The translations under genes and the position numbers were made by a program. The notes under the pieces were generated by a model. It was not told the origin of the DNA. It searched no databases and was given only the letters and a program-made list of their open reading frames with translations. Positions 16,543 to 25,454 of a stretch of 64,000 nt of DNA are shown here, one piece after another (within the stretch, counting starts at the first letter, position 1; every line of letters begins with the position of its first letter). Source of the stretch: Pelorhabdus rhamnosifermentans (GTDB lineage Bacteria > Bacillota > Negativicutes > UMGS1260); the NCBI RefSeq assembly GCF_018835585.1, contig NZ_JAHGVE010000015.1:53301-117300 (forward strand), written 5' to 3'.

Positions 16543-17523
16543 ATGCTAGATAATTATGGACGAGAAATTGATTATTTACGTGTTTCAGTGACGGATCGCT
16601 GTAATTTGCGGTGCCGCTACTGCATGCCAGAGGAAGGTGTGGAAAACATTGGTCATCCGGGAATTTTATCCTTGGAGCAAATTGGCCGGGTTATCGCTGT
16701 TGCCGCCAAACTGGGAATTCGTAAAATTCGGTTAACTGGCGGGGAGCCGCTGGTGCGGAAAGGGATTACGAAGTTGATTCAATCAATTTCCCGGATTTCA
16801 CAAATTGAAGATATTGGGATGACGACAAACGGAACTTTATTTACTGGTATGGCCAAAGAATTAAAGGCTGCCGGGCTTACCAGGATCAATTTCAGTCTGG
16901 ATAGTTTACAGGAAGATCGATTCCGTTATATTACCCGGCGCGGAGAGCTATCACAGGTGACTGCGGCGATTGAAACAGCACTGGAAATTGGCATGACACC
17001 GGTAAAACTCAACGTAGTTGTTATGCGGGGCATCAACGACCAGGAAATTTCGGATTTTGCCAAACTGGCTTATGATCTACCTTTGCACGTACGGTTTATT
17101 GAATTTATGCCGATTGGCGATTTGCCCTTTTTTCAAAAAGAACGGTTGATGGGGGTAGATGAAGTGAAAAAAATTGTAACGCGAAATTATGAGCTTCTTA
17201 CTGGACTGACCGTACGGGGGAGCGGGCCAGCAAAAAGCTACAATATCCAAGGCGGTAAGGGAAGCATTGGTTTTATCAGTCCCATGAGCCATTACTTTTG
17301 CGGTGAGTGTAATCGGATTCGAATGACGGCCGACGGGAAGTTGCGGGGCTGTTTGTTTGGCAAAAAGGAAATCAATCTGAAACTTGCCTTACAAAATCAG
17401 GTAAATGACGAGAAACTAGCGGAATTACTCAAAAAAGCGATTCAGGAGAAACCGAATCGACATCATATGTCCGAAGGCTGGGGGGCAGATAATGAACGCA
17501 AAATGTATCAAATTGGGGGATAA
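16543..17523 (+). CDS. moaA: GTP 3',8-cyclase MoaA
   Basis: A radical SAM enzyme for the first step of molybdopterin synthesis, converting GTP to 3',8-cyclo-GTP. It has the amino-terminal CNLRCRYC motif near residues 24-31, RLTGGEPLVRKG, and the C-terminal second cluster motif CGECNRIRMTADGKLRGC. The chain ends in Gly-Gly, which is needed for catalysis in the family. ATG 16543 is chosen because AAGGGAG lies 8 bases upstream; the frame is open from 16513. It is the first gene behind the Moco riboswitch and overlaps moaC by one base (TAATG). Confidence 0.95.
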   Translation: MLDNYGREIDYLRVSVTDRCNLRCRYCMPEEGVENIGHPGILSLEQIGRVIAVAAKLGIRKIRLTGGEPLVRKGITKLIQSISRISQIEDIGMTTNGTLFTGMAKELKAAGLTRINFSLDSLQEDRFRYITRRGELSQVTAAIETALEIGMTPVKLNVVVMRGINDQEISDFAKLAYDLPLHVRFIEFMPIGDLPFFQKERLMGVDEVKKIVTRNYELLTGLTVRGSGPAKSYNIQGGKGSIGFISPMSHYFCGECNRIRMTADGKLRGCLFGKKEINLKLALQNQVNDEKLAELLKKAIQEKPNRHHMSEGWGADNERKMYQIGG

Positions 17524-18014
17524 TGATGGAATTTACTCATTTTAATGAAGACGGTCATGCCAAGATGGTGGATGTAAGTGAAAAAAAAGATACAGTGCGA
17601 ATGGCCATTGCCAAGGCAGTGGTCCAGATGCTACCGGAAACGTTGCAGCTGATTAAAACCGGCGGAATAAAAAAAGGCGATGTGCTGGGCGTGGCTCAGG
17701 TCGCCGGGATCATGGGCGCGAAACAAACGGCGGGAATGATTCCCATGTGTCATCCACTCATGCTTACTTCGGTTAATATTACCTTTAAGCTGGATGAGAT
17801 AAAATCACAAATCGTAATTCATTGTCAAGTAAAAACAACAGGGAAAACGGGCGTAGAAATGGAAGCGATTAGCGGCGCAAGTGTTGCGGCACTGACAATT
17901 TACGATATGAGCAAAGCTGTAGACCGCTGGATAAAAATTACCGATATCGCTCTTTTGGAAAAATCAGGAGGAAAAAGCGGTCATGTAATTAGAGAGGGTG
18001 AAACGAAAAATTAG
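17523..18014 (+). CDS. moaC: Cyclic pyranopterin monophosphate synthase MoaC
   Basis: Converts the MoaA product to cyclic pyranopterin monophosphate. It has the family motifs MCHPLMLTSVNITF and KTGVEMEAISGASVAALTIYD near residues 100-120, and 163 residues is the usual size. It starts at ATG 17523 overlapping the moaA stop; ATG 17526 is equally possible. It lies in the riboswitch-controlled operon. Confidence 0.95.
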   Translation: MMEFTHFNEDGHAKMVDVSEKKDTVRMAIAKAVVQMLPETLQLIKTGGIKKGDVLGVAQVAGIMGAKQTAGMIPMCHPLMLTSVNITFKLDEIKSQIVIHCQVKTTGKTGVEMEAISGASVAALTIYDMSKAVDRWIKITDIALLEKSGGKSGHVIREGETKN

Positions 18015-18029
18015 GGAGGAAATGATCGG

Positions 18030-18518
18030 ATGCATAAGGTCGGAATTTTGATTATGAGTGACAAGGGAGCACGCGGGGAGCGGGAAGACAGGAGCGGTCA
18101 GCAAATTCGCGAGTCTTTGGGAGCTAATTTTGCAGTGGAGTACTATGAAATGATCCCGGACGAAAAAGAATTGATTCAGGCAAAAATTTGTCATGTTTGC
18201 GATGATTTATCATTGGAACTATTAATGACTTCAGGGGGAACCGGTTTTTCCAGTCGGGATGTGACTCCTGATGCGACCTTGGCGGTGATTGAAAAGGCGG
18301 CACCAGGAATTTCGGAAGCTATACGTTATTGTGGGCTGCAAAAAACGCCGAAGGCGATGCTGTCGCGGGCGGTTGCTGGGATTCGGGGCAAGACGTTAAT
18401 TATTAATTTACCGGGCAGCGTCAAAGGTGTGCGCGAGTCACTGGAAGCGGTTTTGCCGGCATTGGATCATGCATTAGATATTTTGCGGGGGACAGCCACA
18501 GAATGTGGCCAAGGTTGA
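18030..18518 (+). CDS. mogA: Molybdopterin adenylyltransferase-type protein (MogA/MoaB)
   Basis: A MoCF-fold protein of 162 residues with the binding motifs MTSGGTGFSSRDVTPD and INLPGSVKGV. It adenylates molybdopterin before metal insertion by MoeA. The start ATG 18030 follows AGGGAGGAAATG with good spacing. The MogA and MoaB names are used interchangeably for this family in Firmicutes, and sequence alone does not separate them. Confidence 0.9.
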   Translation: MHKVGILIMSDKGARGEREDRSGQQIRESLGANFAVEYYEMIPDEKELIQAKICHVCDDLSLELLMTSGGTGFSSRDVTPDATLAVIEKAAPGISEAIRYCGLQKTPKAMLSRAVAGIRGKTLIINLPGSVKGVRESLEAVLPALDHALDILRGTATECGQG

Positions 18519-18558
18519 TACGAAAATAGCGAAATAGCGTGATAAAGGGGTGGCCAAA

Positions 18559-18993
18559 ATGGCAAAAGTACTTGCTGTAAATATCAGCGAAAAAAAAGGC
18601 GAACAGAAGCATGCGATTGAGAAAGGCTATTTTGCTGTGGAATGGGGATTAAAAGGGGATGCTCATGCTGGCAAGTGGCATAGGCAGGTTAGTTTGTTGG
18701 GAAATGAAAGCATTCATAAAATGGAAGAAATGGGACTTGGAAAATTGGCGACAGGAAGTTTTGCCGAAAATTTGACAACCGAGGGAATTATTTTATTCGA
18801 ACTGCCAGTCGGGACCCGACTAAAGGTCGGTGAGACCTTGATGAAAGTGACGCAAATTGGTAAAGAATGTCATGCTGGTTGTGCGATCAGGCAGAAAACC
18901 GGTGATTGTATTATGCCGCGGGAAGGAATTTTTACCAAGGTGCTTACATCTGGTTGGGTTCAGGCTGGCGATAAAATTGAAATCATAGGGTAA
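18559..18993 (+). CDS. MOSC domain protein
   Basis: A 144-residue stand-alone MOSC domain, with KGDAHAGKWHRQVSLL near residues 31-46, ENLTTEGI and KECHAGCAIRQKTGDC. MOSC domains occur in Moco sulfurases and Moco-binding proteins; small ones in moa operons are thought to handle sulfur or cofactor delivery. The two cysteines in CHAGC are candidate sulfur carriers. ATG 18559 is chosen over GTG 18550, since AAAGGGG overlaps the GTG. It is part of the riboswitch-controlled operon. Confidence 0.9.
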   Translation: MAKVLAVNISEKKGEQKHAIEKGYFAVEWGLKGDAHAGKWHRQVSLLGNESIHKMEEMGLGKLATGSFAENLTTEGIILFELPVGTRLKVGETLMKVTQIGKECHAGCAIRQKTGDCIMPREGIFTKVLTSGWVQAGDKIEIIG

Positions 18994-19026
18994 AGTCAAT
19001 AAACATTGGGAAAGAGATGAGCCAGG

Positions 19027-20049
19027 GTGGAAGTCGTTAATGTTGAAGAAGCTGTAGGCAATGTTTTGTGTCATGATATTACGAAAATTATTCCAGGTGA
19101 ATATAAGGGAAGAGCTTTTAAGAAAGGGCATATCATTACGGAAGAAGATATCCCAGAACTGTTGAAATTGGGAAAAGAGCATATTTACGTGTGGAAAATG
19201 GAAGCGGGAAAAGTACATGAAAATGAAGCCGGGATTCGGCTGGCACAAGCCGTCGCTGGGACGGGCCTCGTCCTGAGTGAGCCGAAAGAAGGCAAGGTAA
19301 ACCTAGTAGCCGCTCAGGACGGTTTGTGTATGATTGATGAAGAGTCATTACTTGAGGTGAATATGATTGAAGAACTGATTGTTGCTACCCGCAGCAACAA
19401 TCGTCCAGTTCAAAAAGGGGATATTATTGCCGGAGTCAGAGCGGTTCCGCTGGTTATTGAGGAAGAAAAATTATTGCAGGCCGAACAAATTGGACGGAAA
19501 AATCCGATCGTTTTAGTTAAGCCGTTTCATTCTTATCGGGTTGGTATCATTACGACTGGCAGTGAAGTGTATCATGGGCGGATTCAAGATCAGTTTGGCC
19601 CAGTTGTCAAAAAAAAGGTGGAGCATTATGGTTGTCAGGTGCTAGAGCAGATCATTGTTCCCGATGATGCAGCGCAAATTGCTCAAGCAGTTCAGACGCT
19701 CATTCATCGTGGGGCGGAACTGCTTTTAACTACTGGAGGCATGTCGGTCGATCCCGATGATGTAACTCCCACCGGCATTAAACAGGCCGGGGCGACAATC
19801 GTTACTTACGGTGCCCCGGTATTGCCGGGGGCGATGCTGATGGTTGCCTATTTAGGAACTGTGCCGATTCTTGGACTTCCCGGTTGTGTCATGTACAATA
19901 AAACGACGGTTTTTGACCTTGTGCTGCCGCTCGTTTTGTCGGGGCAGACGGTTACGCGGCCTATGGTTGTGAAATTGGGCCTGGGCGGGTTATGCCTGAA
20001 ATGTGAAGTTTGTCATTATCCTGTCTGTTCGTTTGGTACAGGAGCATAG
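19027..20049 (+). CDS. MoeA/MogA-fold molybdopterin-binding protein with C-terminal cysteine tail (paralogue 2)
   Basis: A 340-residue homologue of the gene at 13371: VGIITTGSEVYHGRIQD, TTGGMSVDPDDVTP and GLPGCVMYNKTTVFD align throughout. It ends CLKCEVCHYPVCSFG, the same cysteine spacing as paralogue 1. It probably binds molybdopterin or adenylated molybdopterin in a late step such as metal choice or delivery. It starts at a GTG with a poor ribosome site (GAAAGAGATG). It lies inside the moa operon just before moeA. Keeping two such paralogues beside a conventional moeA suggests specialisation, for example Mo against W; that is a guess. Confidence 0.75.
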   Translation: MEVVNVEEAVGNVLCHDITKIIPGEYKGRAFKKGHIITEEDIPELLKLGKEHIYVWKMEAGKVHENEAGIRLAQAVAGTGLVLSEPKEGKVNLVAAQDGLCMIDEESLLEVNMIEELIVATRSNNRPVQKGDIIAGVRAVPLVIEEEKLLQAEQIGRKNPIVLVKPFHSYRVGIITTGSEVYHGRIQDQFGPVVKKKVEHYGCQVLEQIIVPDDAAQIAQAVQTLIHRGAELLLTTGGMSVDPDDVTPTGIKQAGATIVTYGAPVLPGAMLMVAYLGTVPILGLPGCVMYNKTTVFDLVLPLVLSGQTVTRPMVVKLGLGGLCLKCEVCHYPVCSFGTGA

Positions 20050-20070
20050 GTAAAAGGGGGAAAACAGCAA

Positions 20071-21285
20071 ATGAAAAGCGGCGTTTCAATGGAAGAAGCT
20101 CAATCGTTGCTATTAGATCAGGTGACGGTAGTTGATACAGGCGTGGTTAGTTTATTGCAAGCAAACGGTCGGGTGGTGAGCCGGAAAATTTGCTCGATGG
20201 AAAATGTACCGCCTTTTGATCGGTCGCCACTCGATGGCTATGCCTTGAAAGCGGCCGACACACAAGGAGCAACGCCCGAGCATCCAGTGAAGTTAAACGT
20301 GATCGAAGAAATCCGGGCCGGATTTGCCGCTAAAAAGAAAGTGACGCCGGGCACGGCAATTAAATTGATGACTGGAGCACCGATGCCAGCTGGAGCCGAT
20401 GTGGTTATTAAATATGAAGCGGTCAAACGAGAGGAAAACGATTTATTTGTGTCAGAGCAGCTTCAGTCAGGAAGCAATGTGGTTTTAGCTGGCGAAGATG
20501 TGGTCAACGGGGAAGTCATCGTCCAGCCGGGTGAATTGATTACACCGCCGCTTGTCGGACTATTGGCGGCGATTGGTGCAGAACAAATTCCCGTTTATAA
20601 TAAAGTGAAAATTGCTATTTTCAGTACCGGCGATGAACTGGTAAATCCCGGAGAAGCCCTCAGTCCCGGGAAAATCCATAATAGCAATTTGCATAGTTTA
20701 GGGGCACGCTGCTTTGAATTGGGAGCTGAGCCAATTTATGGGGGGATTGTAGGCGATGAGCTGGAAAAAACTGCGACAAAATTGCGTAAAGCTTTGACCG
20801 AAGCTGATATAGTGATCACTACAGGCGGAGTTTCTGTGGGGGATTTTGATCTTGTGCCGAAAGCATTGCAGCATATTGACGCAGATGTAATTTTTCGGCG
20901 GGTAAAGATGAAACCAGGATCGCCGATGATGGCTGCGAAAAAAGATCATAAGCTGCTCATTGGATTATCCGGAAATCCCGCGGCGGCCTTTATTACGTTT
21001 GATTTGCTGGTAGTTCCGGTCATAAAAAAAATGATGGGGTTACGGCAGGTTATGCCGCTTACACTGGAAGCAGTTTTGGACGATCCGTTTGAGAAATCAA
21101 GTCCGCAAAGACGGTTTCTACGGGGAAGACTGAAAAGGGAATACGTTGGCAGTAAGATTCAATTAACTGGAAAGCAGACGAATGGGGTTTTGAAATCAAT
21201 GATCGGCTGCGATGTGCTTGTTGATGTGCCAGCCGGAAGTGGGCCACTTGTCTGCGGTCAAAAAGTAAGCGCTCTGTTGCTATGA
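20071..21285 (+). CDS. moeA: Molybdopterin molybdenumtransferase MoeA
   Basis: Inserts molybdate or tungstate into adenylated molybdopterin. At 404 residues it is full length and has all MoeA domains: PFDRSPLDGYALKA near residue 50, TGAPMPAGADVVIKYE near 110, FSTGDELVNPGE near 190, TTGGVSVGDFD near 250, and SGNPAAAF near 305. The start ATG 20071 follows AAAAGGGGG. It overlaps mobA by four bases (ATGA). No Mo or W transporter gene is visible in the window. Confidence 0.95.
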   Translation: MKSGVSMEEAQSLLLDQVTVVDTGVVSLLQANGRVVSRKICSMENVPPFDRSPLDGYALKAADTQGATPEHPVKLNVIEEIRAGFAAKKKVTPGTAIKLMTGAPMPAGADVVIKYEAVKREENDLFVSEQLQSGSNVVLAGEDVVNGEVIVQPGELITPPLVGLLAAIGAEQIPVYNKVKIAIFSTGDELVNPGEALSPGKIHNSNLHSLGARCFELGAEPIYGGIVGDELEKTATKLRKALTEADIVITTGGVSVGDFDLVPKALQHIDADVIFRRVKMKPGSPMMAAKKDHKLLIGLSGNPAAAFITFDLLVVPVIKKMMGLRQVMPLTLEAVLDDPFEKSSPQRRFLRGRLKREYVGSKIQLTGKQTNGVLKSMIGCDVLVDVPAGSGPLVCGQKVSALLL

Positions 21286-21869
21286 TGAAAGCAAGCGGAA
21301 TTATTTTGGCGGGTGGCCACAGTTCACGTATGGGGCGGGATAAAACCTTGCTGAAAGCGAACAGGGAGACGCTGATTGAGCGAACAGTTAGGGTGCTTGG
21401 TGAAGTGAGCGATGATCTTGTGATTGCTAGTAACAATACGAATAAGTATGATTTGCCTGGGGTGACGGAGGTTGTCGATATTTATCCGGAAATGGGGCCA
21501 CTGGGAGGAATTCATGCGGGACTGCTTATGGCTAAATATGAGAATTCCCTCGTCGTTTCCGGGGATATGCCATTTTTGACTGCGGACTTACTGTGTTATT
21601 TGTTGCAGAGTAAGCAAAATTACGATGTTGTTGTGCCGGAATTTGATGGAAAATTGGAACCGCTTTGTGCAGTTTATTCCAAACGCTGTATTGAGCCAAT
21701 TGAAGCGTGCCTGCGCTCGGATATGAGAAAAGTGCAGTATTTGTATGAGCGGGTCAGAGTTTATAAAGTGCATGGCGAGAAATTAGTCAAATTTGGCGAT
21801 TTAAACAAGCTTTTTTTTAATTTGAATACGCCAGCAGATTTGGCTTTGGCTAAGGAGTTCATTAGTTAA
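21282..21869 (+). CDS. mobA: Molybdenum cofactor guanylyltransferase MobA
   Basis: Attaches GMP to Moco to give the (bis)MGD form used by DMSO-reductase-family enzymes. It has the nucleotide-binding motif ILAGGHSSRMGRDKTLL near residues 7-23, MGPLGGIHAGL and SGDMPFLTADLL with the metal-binding aspartate. At 195 residues it is of normal size. It is translationally coupled to moeA (ATGA). Its presence fits the two bisPGD oxidoreductases at 6004 and 11093. Confidence 0.9.
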   Translation: MMKASGIILAGGHSSRMGRDKTLLKANRETLIERTVRVLGEVSDDLVIASNNTNKYDLPGVTEVVDIYPEMGPLGGIHAGLLMAKYENSLVVSGDMPFLTADLLCYLLQSKQNYDVVVPEFDGKLEPLCAVYSKRCIEPIEACLRSDMRKVQYLYERVRVYKVHGEKLVKFGDLNKLFFNLNTPADLALAKEFIS

Positions 21870-23638
21870 TGAAAAATCATTTAGTCTTTTTGCATGCGCC
21901 TAGTGTGTATGATTTTCGTGAAAAATCAATTTTATATGGTCCAATCAGCGATTTGGTCCCTTCTACTCCTGTTTTTGAGATGTATCCCATTGGATTTACA
22001 ACTTTAGCGGCTTATCTGGAACAACGGGGTATACGGGTTCGGATTTTGAATTTGGCAGTACGCATGATGCAGAGCAAAAACTATGACGTTCCCAGTGCGA
22101 TTGCTAAGCTTCATCCCAAGGCGTTTGGAATTGATCTGCATTGGATGCCCCATGTTCATGGTGCTATTGAAGTGGCATGGTTGGTAAAAAAATATCATCC
22201 GGATATTCCAGTGATTTTTGGGGGCTTTTCTGCTACTTATTTTCATGAAGAACTGATAGCTCGGCCGGAAGTAGACTATGTGGTGCGCGGCGATTCGACG
22301 GAAGAACCGATGTATCAATTGATGCGTTATTTGGTTGAGGGAACAGTTGATTCGGCTCGGCTCCGACAAATTTCGAATTTGACTTGGAAAGATTCGGACG
22401 GTCGAATCCAGGTGAATGACCAGGACTATTGTCCGGCGGAACTGGACGATCTAACGCTCGACTATTCCTATGTCGTGCGCTCTGTAGTTAGAAACCTGGA
22501 TTTATTTGGTGCATTGCCTTTCAAAGAGTGGGGGCGCTATCCAATTATGGCGGCGTTAAGCTGCCGGGGTTGTGCATGTGCCTGCCGGACTTGCGGTGGG
22601 TCGGTGACAGCGATGAAAACGATGTGTAAGCGTGACAGGCCGGCGTTCCGGTCGCCGGAAAATCTTGCGCGCGATGTGCGTAACATGTCTCGCTGGAGTC
22701 GCGGGCCGGTGTTCATTCTTGGCGATATTTGTTTCGGTGGCCCAGAATATGTGCAAAAATTTTTTTCACTGATTAAAGGTTCTACCAGAAAAATGCTGCT
22801 CGAAGTATTTAAACCGGCACCTGCTGAATTTTTTAGGCAGTTATCTGCTGCGGTTCCTGAATTTATCCTTGAAATGTCGCCTGAATCGCATGATGAAATT
22901 GTACGAACTGCATTTGGCCGACATTATTCCAATGAGGAGCTTGAACTGACCATTAAGCGGGCGCTTGATGCTGGTTGTGGCCGGTTTGATTTATTTTTTA
23001 TGATTGGGTTGCCGAAGCAGACGTATCAGTCGGTGATGGAAACGATTGATTACTGCGCTTATTTAATGAAAGAATTTAATGTTTATGGGCAAAAGCCACG
23101 GCTATTTCCTTTTATTTCACCGTTTGCACCATTTTTGGATCCGGGAAGTGAAGTGTTTGCCAATCCGGAAGCGTTTGGGTTTAAACTTTTGCGACACACG
23201 ATTGATGATCACCGGGAAGCGCTTATTCAGCCTAGCTGGAAATATGTCCTAAATTATGAAACGAAGTGGATGGATCGTGATACGATTGTGGCGGCAACGT
23301 ACGAAGCCGGATTGCGAATGAACCGGCTCAAGGCCCGGTATGAGCTGATTTCAAAAAAGCAAGCGCAGAATGTGGAGCAACGCATTAAAAGAGCGATTGC
23401 ACTAAGTGAGCAAATTGATCAAATTATGCAGGAAACAGATGCAGCAAAACGGGAAAGTTTGCTGCAAGCTATTAAAGCAGAGGTTGATAGGGCTAATTTA
23501 TCCACCGTATGTGATAAACGCGAACTTGAATTGCCCGTGGGCTTATTAAAAATGAATCTATTTGAATTAGGGCATATGGTGACAGGTGAATGGGGTCGTC
23601 AACTGCAAAAACGCTTAGTAGGTTTTTTTAGTAATTAG
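21869..23638 (+). CDS. B12-binding-domain radical SAM protein, TIGR04190-like
   Basis: A 589-residue protein with an amino-terminal cobalamin-binding-like Rossmann domain (PIGFTTLAAYLEQRGIRVRI, then PVIFGGFSATYF and VRGDSTEEP). A radical SAM domain follows at about residues 225-440. The cluster motif lies in CRGCACACRTCGGS; CACACRTC supplies CxxxCxxC, and extra cysteines are present. The opening HAPSVYDFREK resembles the Ta0216/TIGR04190 family, whose reaction is unknown. It starts at ATG 21869 overlapping the mobA stop (TAATG), so it is co-transcribed with the cofactor genes. A role in cofactor or enzyme modification is possible but unproven. Confidence 0.7.
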   Translation: MKNHLVFLHAPSVYDFREKSILYGPISDLVPSTPVFEMYPIGFTTLAAYLEQRGIRVRILNLAVRMMQSKNYDVPSAIAKLHPKAFGIDLHWMPHVHGAIEVAWLVKKYHPDIPVIFGGFSATYFHEELIARPEVDYVVRGDSTEEPMYQLMRYLVEGTVDSARLRQISNLTWKDSDGRIQVNDQDYCPAELDDLTLDYSYVVRSVVRNLDLFGALPFKEWGRYPIMAALSCRGCACACRTCGGSVTAMKTMCKRDRPAFRSPENLARDVRNMSRWSRGPVFILGDICFGGPEYVQKFFSLIKGSTRKMLLEVFKPAPAEFFRQLSAAVPEFILEMSPESHDEIVRTAFGRHYSNEELELTIKRALDAGCGRFDLFFMIGLPKQTYQSVMETIDYCAYLMKEFNVYGQKPRLFPFISPFAPFLDPGSEVFANPEAFGFKLLRHTIDDHREALIQPSWKYVLNYETKWMDRDTIVAATYEAGLRMNRLKARYELISKKQAQNVEQRIKRAIALSEQIDQIMQETDAAKRESLLQAIKAEVDRANLSTVCDKRELELPVGLLKMNLFELGHMVTGEWGRQLQKRLVGFFSN

Positions 23639-23712
23639 CGAAAGATTCAGTCGCAAAGCAGTGATAGGATAGGCAGTTTATATTGGGTTAGTATGAAAAA
23701 GGAGGCAAAAAG

Positions 23713-24219
23713 ATGAATTGTCGACTGATCCCAGTGATATCCATCGTAGCAAAATCAGGAACAGGCAAGACCACGTTATTGGAAAAAGTTATTCGGAAGT
23801 TAAAAATAGATGGAATCAGGTTAGCTGTAATTAAACACGATGCTCATCAGTTCACTATGGATCAGCCTGGTAAGGATACCTGGCGGCTAGCTCAGGCCGG
23901 CGCTGATGTTGTGGCCATTTCTTCACCGCACAAAATGGCGATGATCGAAAAAGTGACAACTGAAAAAAGCCTTGATGAAATGATTGCCATGATTTCAGGG
24001 GTTGATCTGATTCTTACGGAAGGATTTAAGCGAGGGGATAAGCCGAAAATAGAGGTTTTTCGTTCAACAGTACATCAAGAATTATTGTGTAGGCCTGATG
24101 AACTTCTGGCTATTGCCAGTGATGTTGACTGGCAGGTAGGGGTTCCTTGTTATCCATTGGAAGATATCACAGGAATAACTGGTGTCATCAAGCAATATAT
24201 GGAAGATTTTACTCAATAA
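23713..24219 (+). CDS. mobB: MobB, GTP-binding partner of MobA
   Basis: A P-loop protein of 168 residues with Walker A AKSGTGKTTLLEK near residues 13-25, IKHDAHQF, then DLILTEGFKRGDKPKIEVFR typical of MobB. It binds GTP and assists MobA. The start is ATG 23713 behind AAAAAGGAGG. It follows the radical SAM gene by 74 bases. The 131-base gap after it contains a weak TATAATC/GATTATA hairpin (24226-24251) without a T-run, and no promoter that I can name for the hydrogenase operon. Confidence 0.9.
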   Translation: MNCRLIPVISIVAKSGTGKTTLLEKVIRKLKIDGIRLAVIKHDAHQFTMDQPGKDTWRLAQAGADVVAISSPHKMAMIEKVTTEKSLDEMIAMISGVDLILTEGFKRGDKPKIEVFRSTVHQELLCRPDELLAIASDVDWQVGVPCYPLEDITGITGVIKQYMEDFTQ

Positions 24220-24350
24220 CATAAATATAATCTGCTTGTTTGCTGATTATATATGATGCCTATAAGAATGTATGCCCGATCAATGCAGTCAAGGGAAAAT
24301 ATGGCGCAGTACATCATATCTAAAAATTTAATTGTAAGGGAGGATGGCAT

Positions 24351-25454
24351 ATGAAGAATAGAGATTCGTTGTGGAGCCTATTCCAAAAACGGGAAATGAG
24401 TCGTAGGTCTTTTCTGAAAGCATGTGTAACTATTACAGGAATGTTAGGAATGTCTGTGACAATGTTGCCGGAAGTTATCGAAGCTGCAGAGAAAAATGCT
24501 TTGCCAGTAGTTATTTGGCTGCATGGTCATGAGTGTACTGGATGCGATGAGTCGTTTATCAGGTCGCAGTCACCTTTGGTGTCTGATGTAATATTCAATA
24601 TGGTTGCTCTGGAGTACAGCGATACCTTGTCTGCAGCCGCAGGTGAGCCCTTTGAGCAGCATCTGGAAGAGGTAATGGAGCAGTACGACGGGCAATATAT
24701 TTTAGCAGTAGAAGGTGGCGTTCCCCTCGCTCAAGACGGTATTCACTGCATGGTAGGAGGTAGACCCTTTGTTACAGTGCTTAAAGAAGCGGCTAAAGGA
24801 GCTGCCGCGATCATCGAATACGGATCCTGCGCTGCCTGGGGTGGGATTCAGGCAGCAAAACCGAATCCTACAAAATCCGTTTCCGTAAGCGACGTAATTA
24901 GTGGAAAGCCGCTCATCAAGGTGCCAGGCTGTCCTCCCGTTCCGGAGGTCATGACCGGAGTCGTGATGCACTACGCTCTGTTCGGACAAATTCCGCCCCT
25001 TGACAGCGAGGGACGCCCAAAACAGTTTTTTGGCAATCGAATTCACGATACTTGTTATCGTCGTCCGTTTTTTGATGCGGGTATGTTTGTGGAAAAATTT
25101 GATGATGCCGGTGCTAAGGCTGGCTGGTGTCTATACAAAGTGGGTTGTCGTGGACCCGAAGCATATAACTCTTGTGGCAATATGCGTTGGTGGAACGGTC
25201 TATCCTATCCTATCCAGTCCGGTCATGGTTGTATTGGCTGTAGCAGCAAGAATTTCTGGGATAACGACTCATTTTATCAGCGTTTGCCCAATATTCCTGT
25301 GCCGGATGCTATCGCTGATGCTGACAAGATCGGCGTGATTGCAACCGGAGCAGCTATTGCTGGCGTGGCAGCGCACGGCGCTTTGTCGGTTGTGCAGAAA
25401 CACAAGCGAACGGTTAAGGCCCAAGAAGATAATGCAAGGAGGCTGCAATCATGA
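24351..25454 (+). CDS. hyaA: [NiFe] uptake hydrogenase, small subunit
   Basis: A group 1 hydrogenase small subunit. The twin-arginine signal SRRSFLKAC (Arg18-Arg19) precedes a hydrophobic stretch, so the mature dimer is exported by Tat. Fe-S ligands are in GHECTGCDES (proximal), GSCAAWGG, PGCPPVPE, HDTCYRR, CLYKVGCRGP and HGCIGCSSKNFWD. A C-terminal hydrophobic helix (VIATGAAIAGVAAHGALSVV) anchors it in the membrane. Export to a periplasm implies a diderm cell. It starts at ATG 24351 after AGGGAGG and overlaps the large subunit by four bases. It transfers electrons from H2 oxidation to the cytochrome b at 27361. Confidence 0.95.
   Translation: MKNRDSLWSLFQKREMSRRSFLKACVTITGMLGMSVTMLPEVIEAAEKNALPVVIWLHGHECTGCDESFIRSQSPLVSDVIFNMVALEYSDTLSAAAGEPFEQHLEEVMEQYDGQYILAVEGGVPLAQDGIHCMVGGRPFVTVLKEAAKGAAAIIEYGSCAAWGGIQAAKPNPTKSVSVSDVISGKPLIKVPGCPPVPEVMTGVVMHYALFGQIPPLDSEGRPKQFFGNRIHDTCYRRPFFDAGMFVEKFDDAGAKAGWCLYKVGCRGPEAYNSCGNMRWWNGLSYPIQSGHGCIGCSSKNFWDNDSFYQRLPNIPVPDAIADADKIGVIATGAAIAGVAAHGALSVVQKHKRTVKAQEDNARRLQS

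Noticed and set aside
24226..24251. Operator or terminator hairpin upstream of the hydrogenase operon
   Set aside because: Seven A/T-rich base pairs around a 12-base loop, with no T-run and no related copy. Too weak to call.
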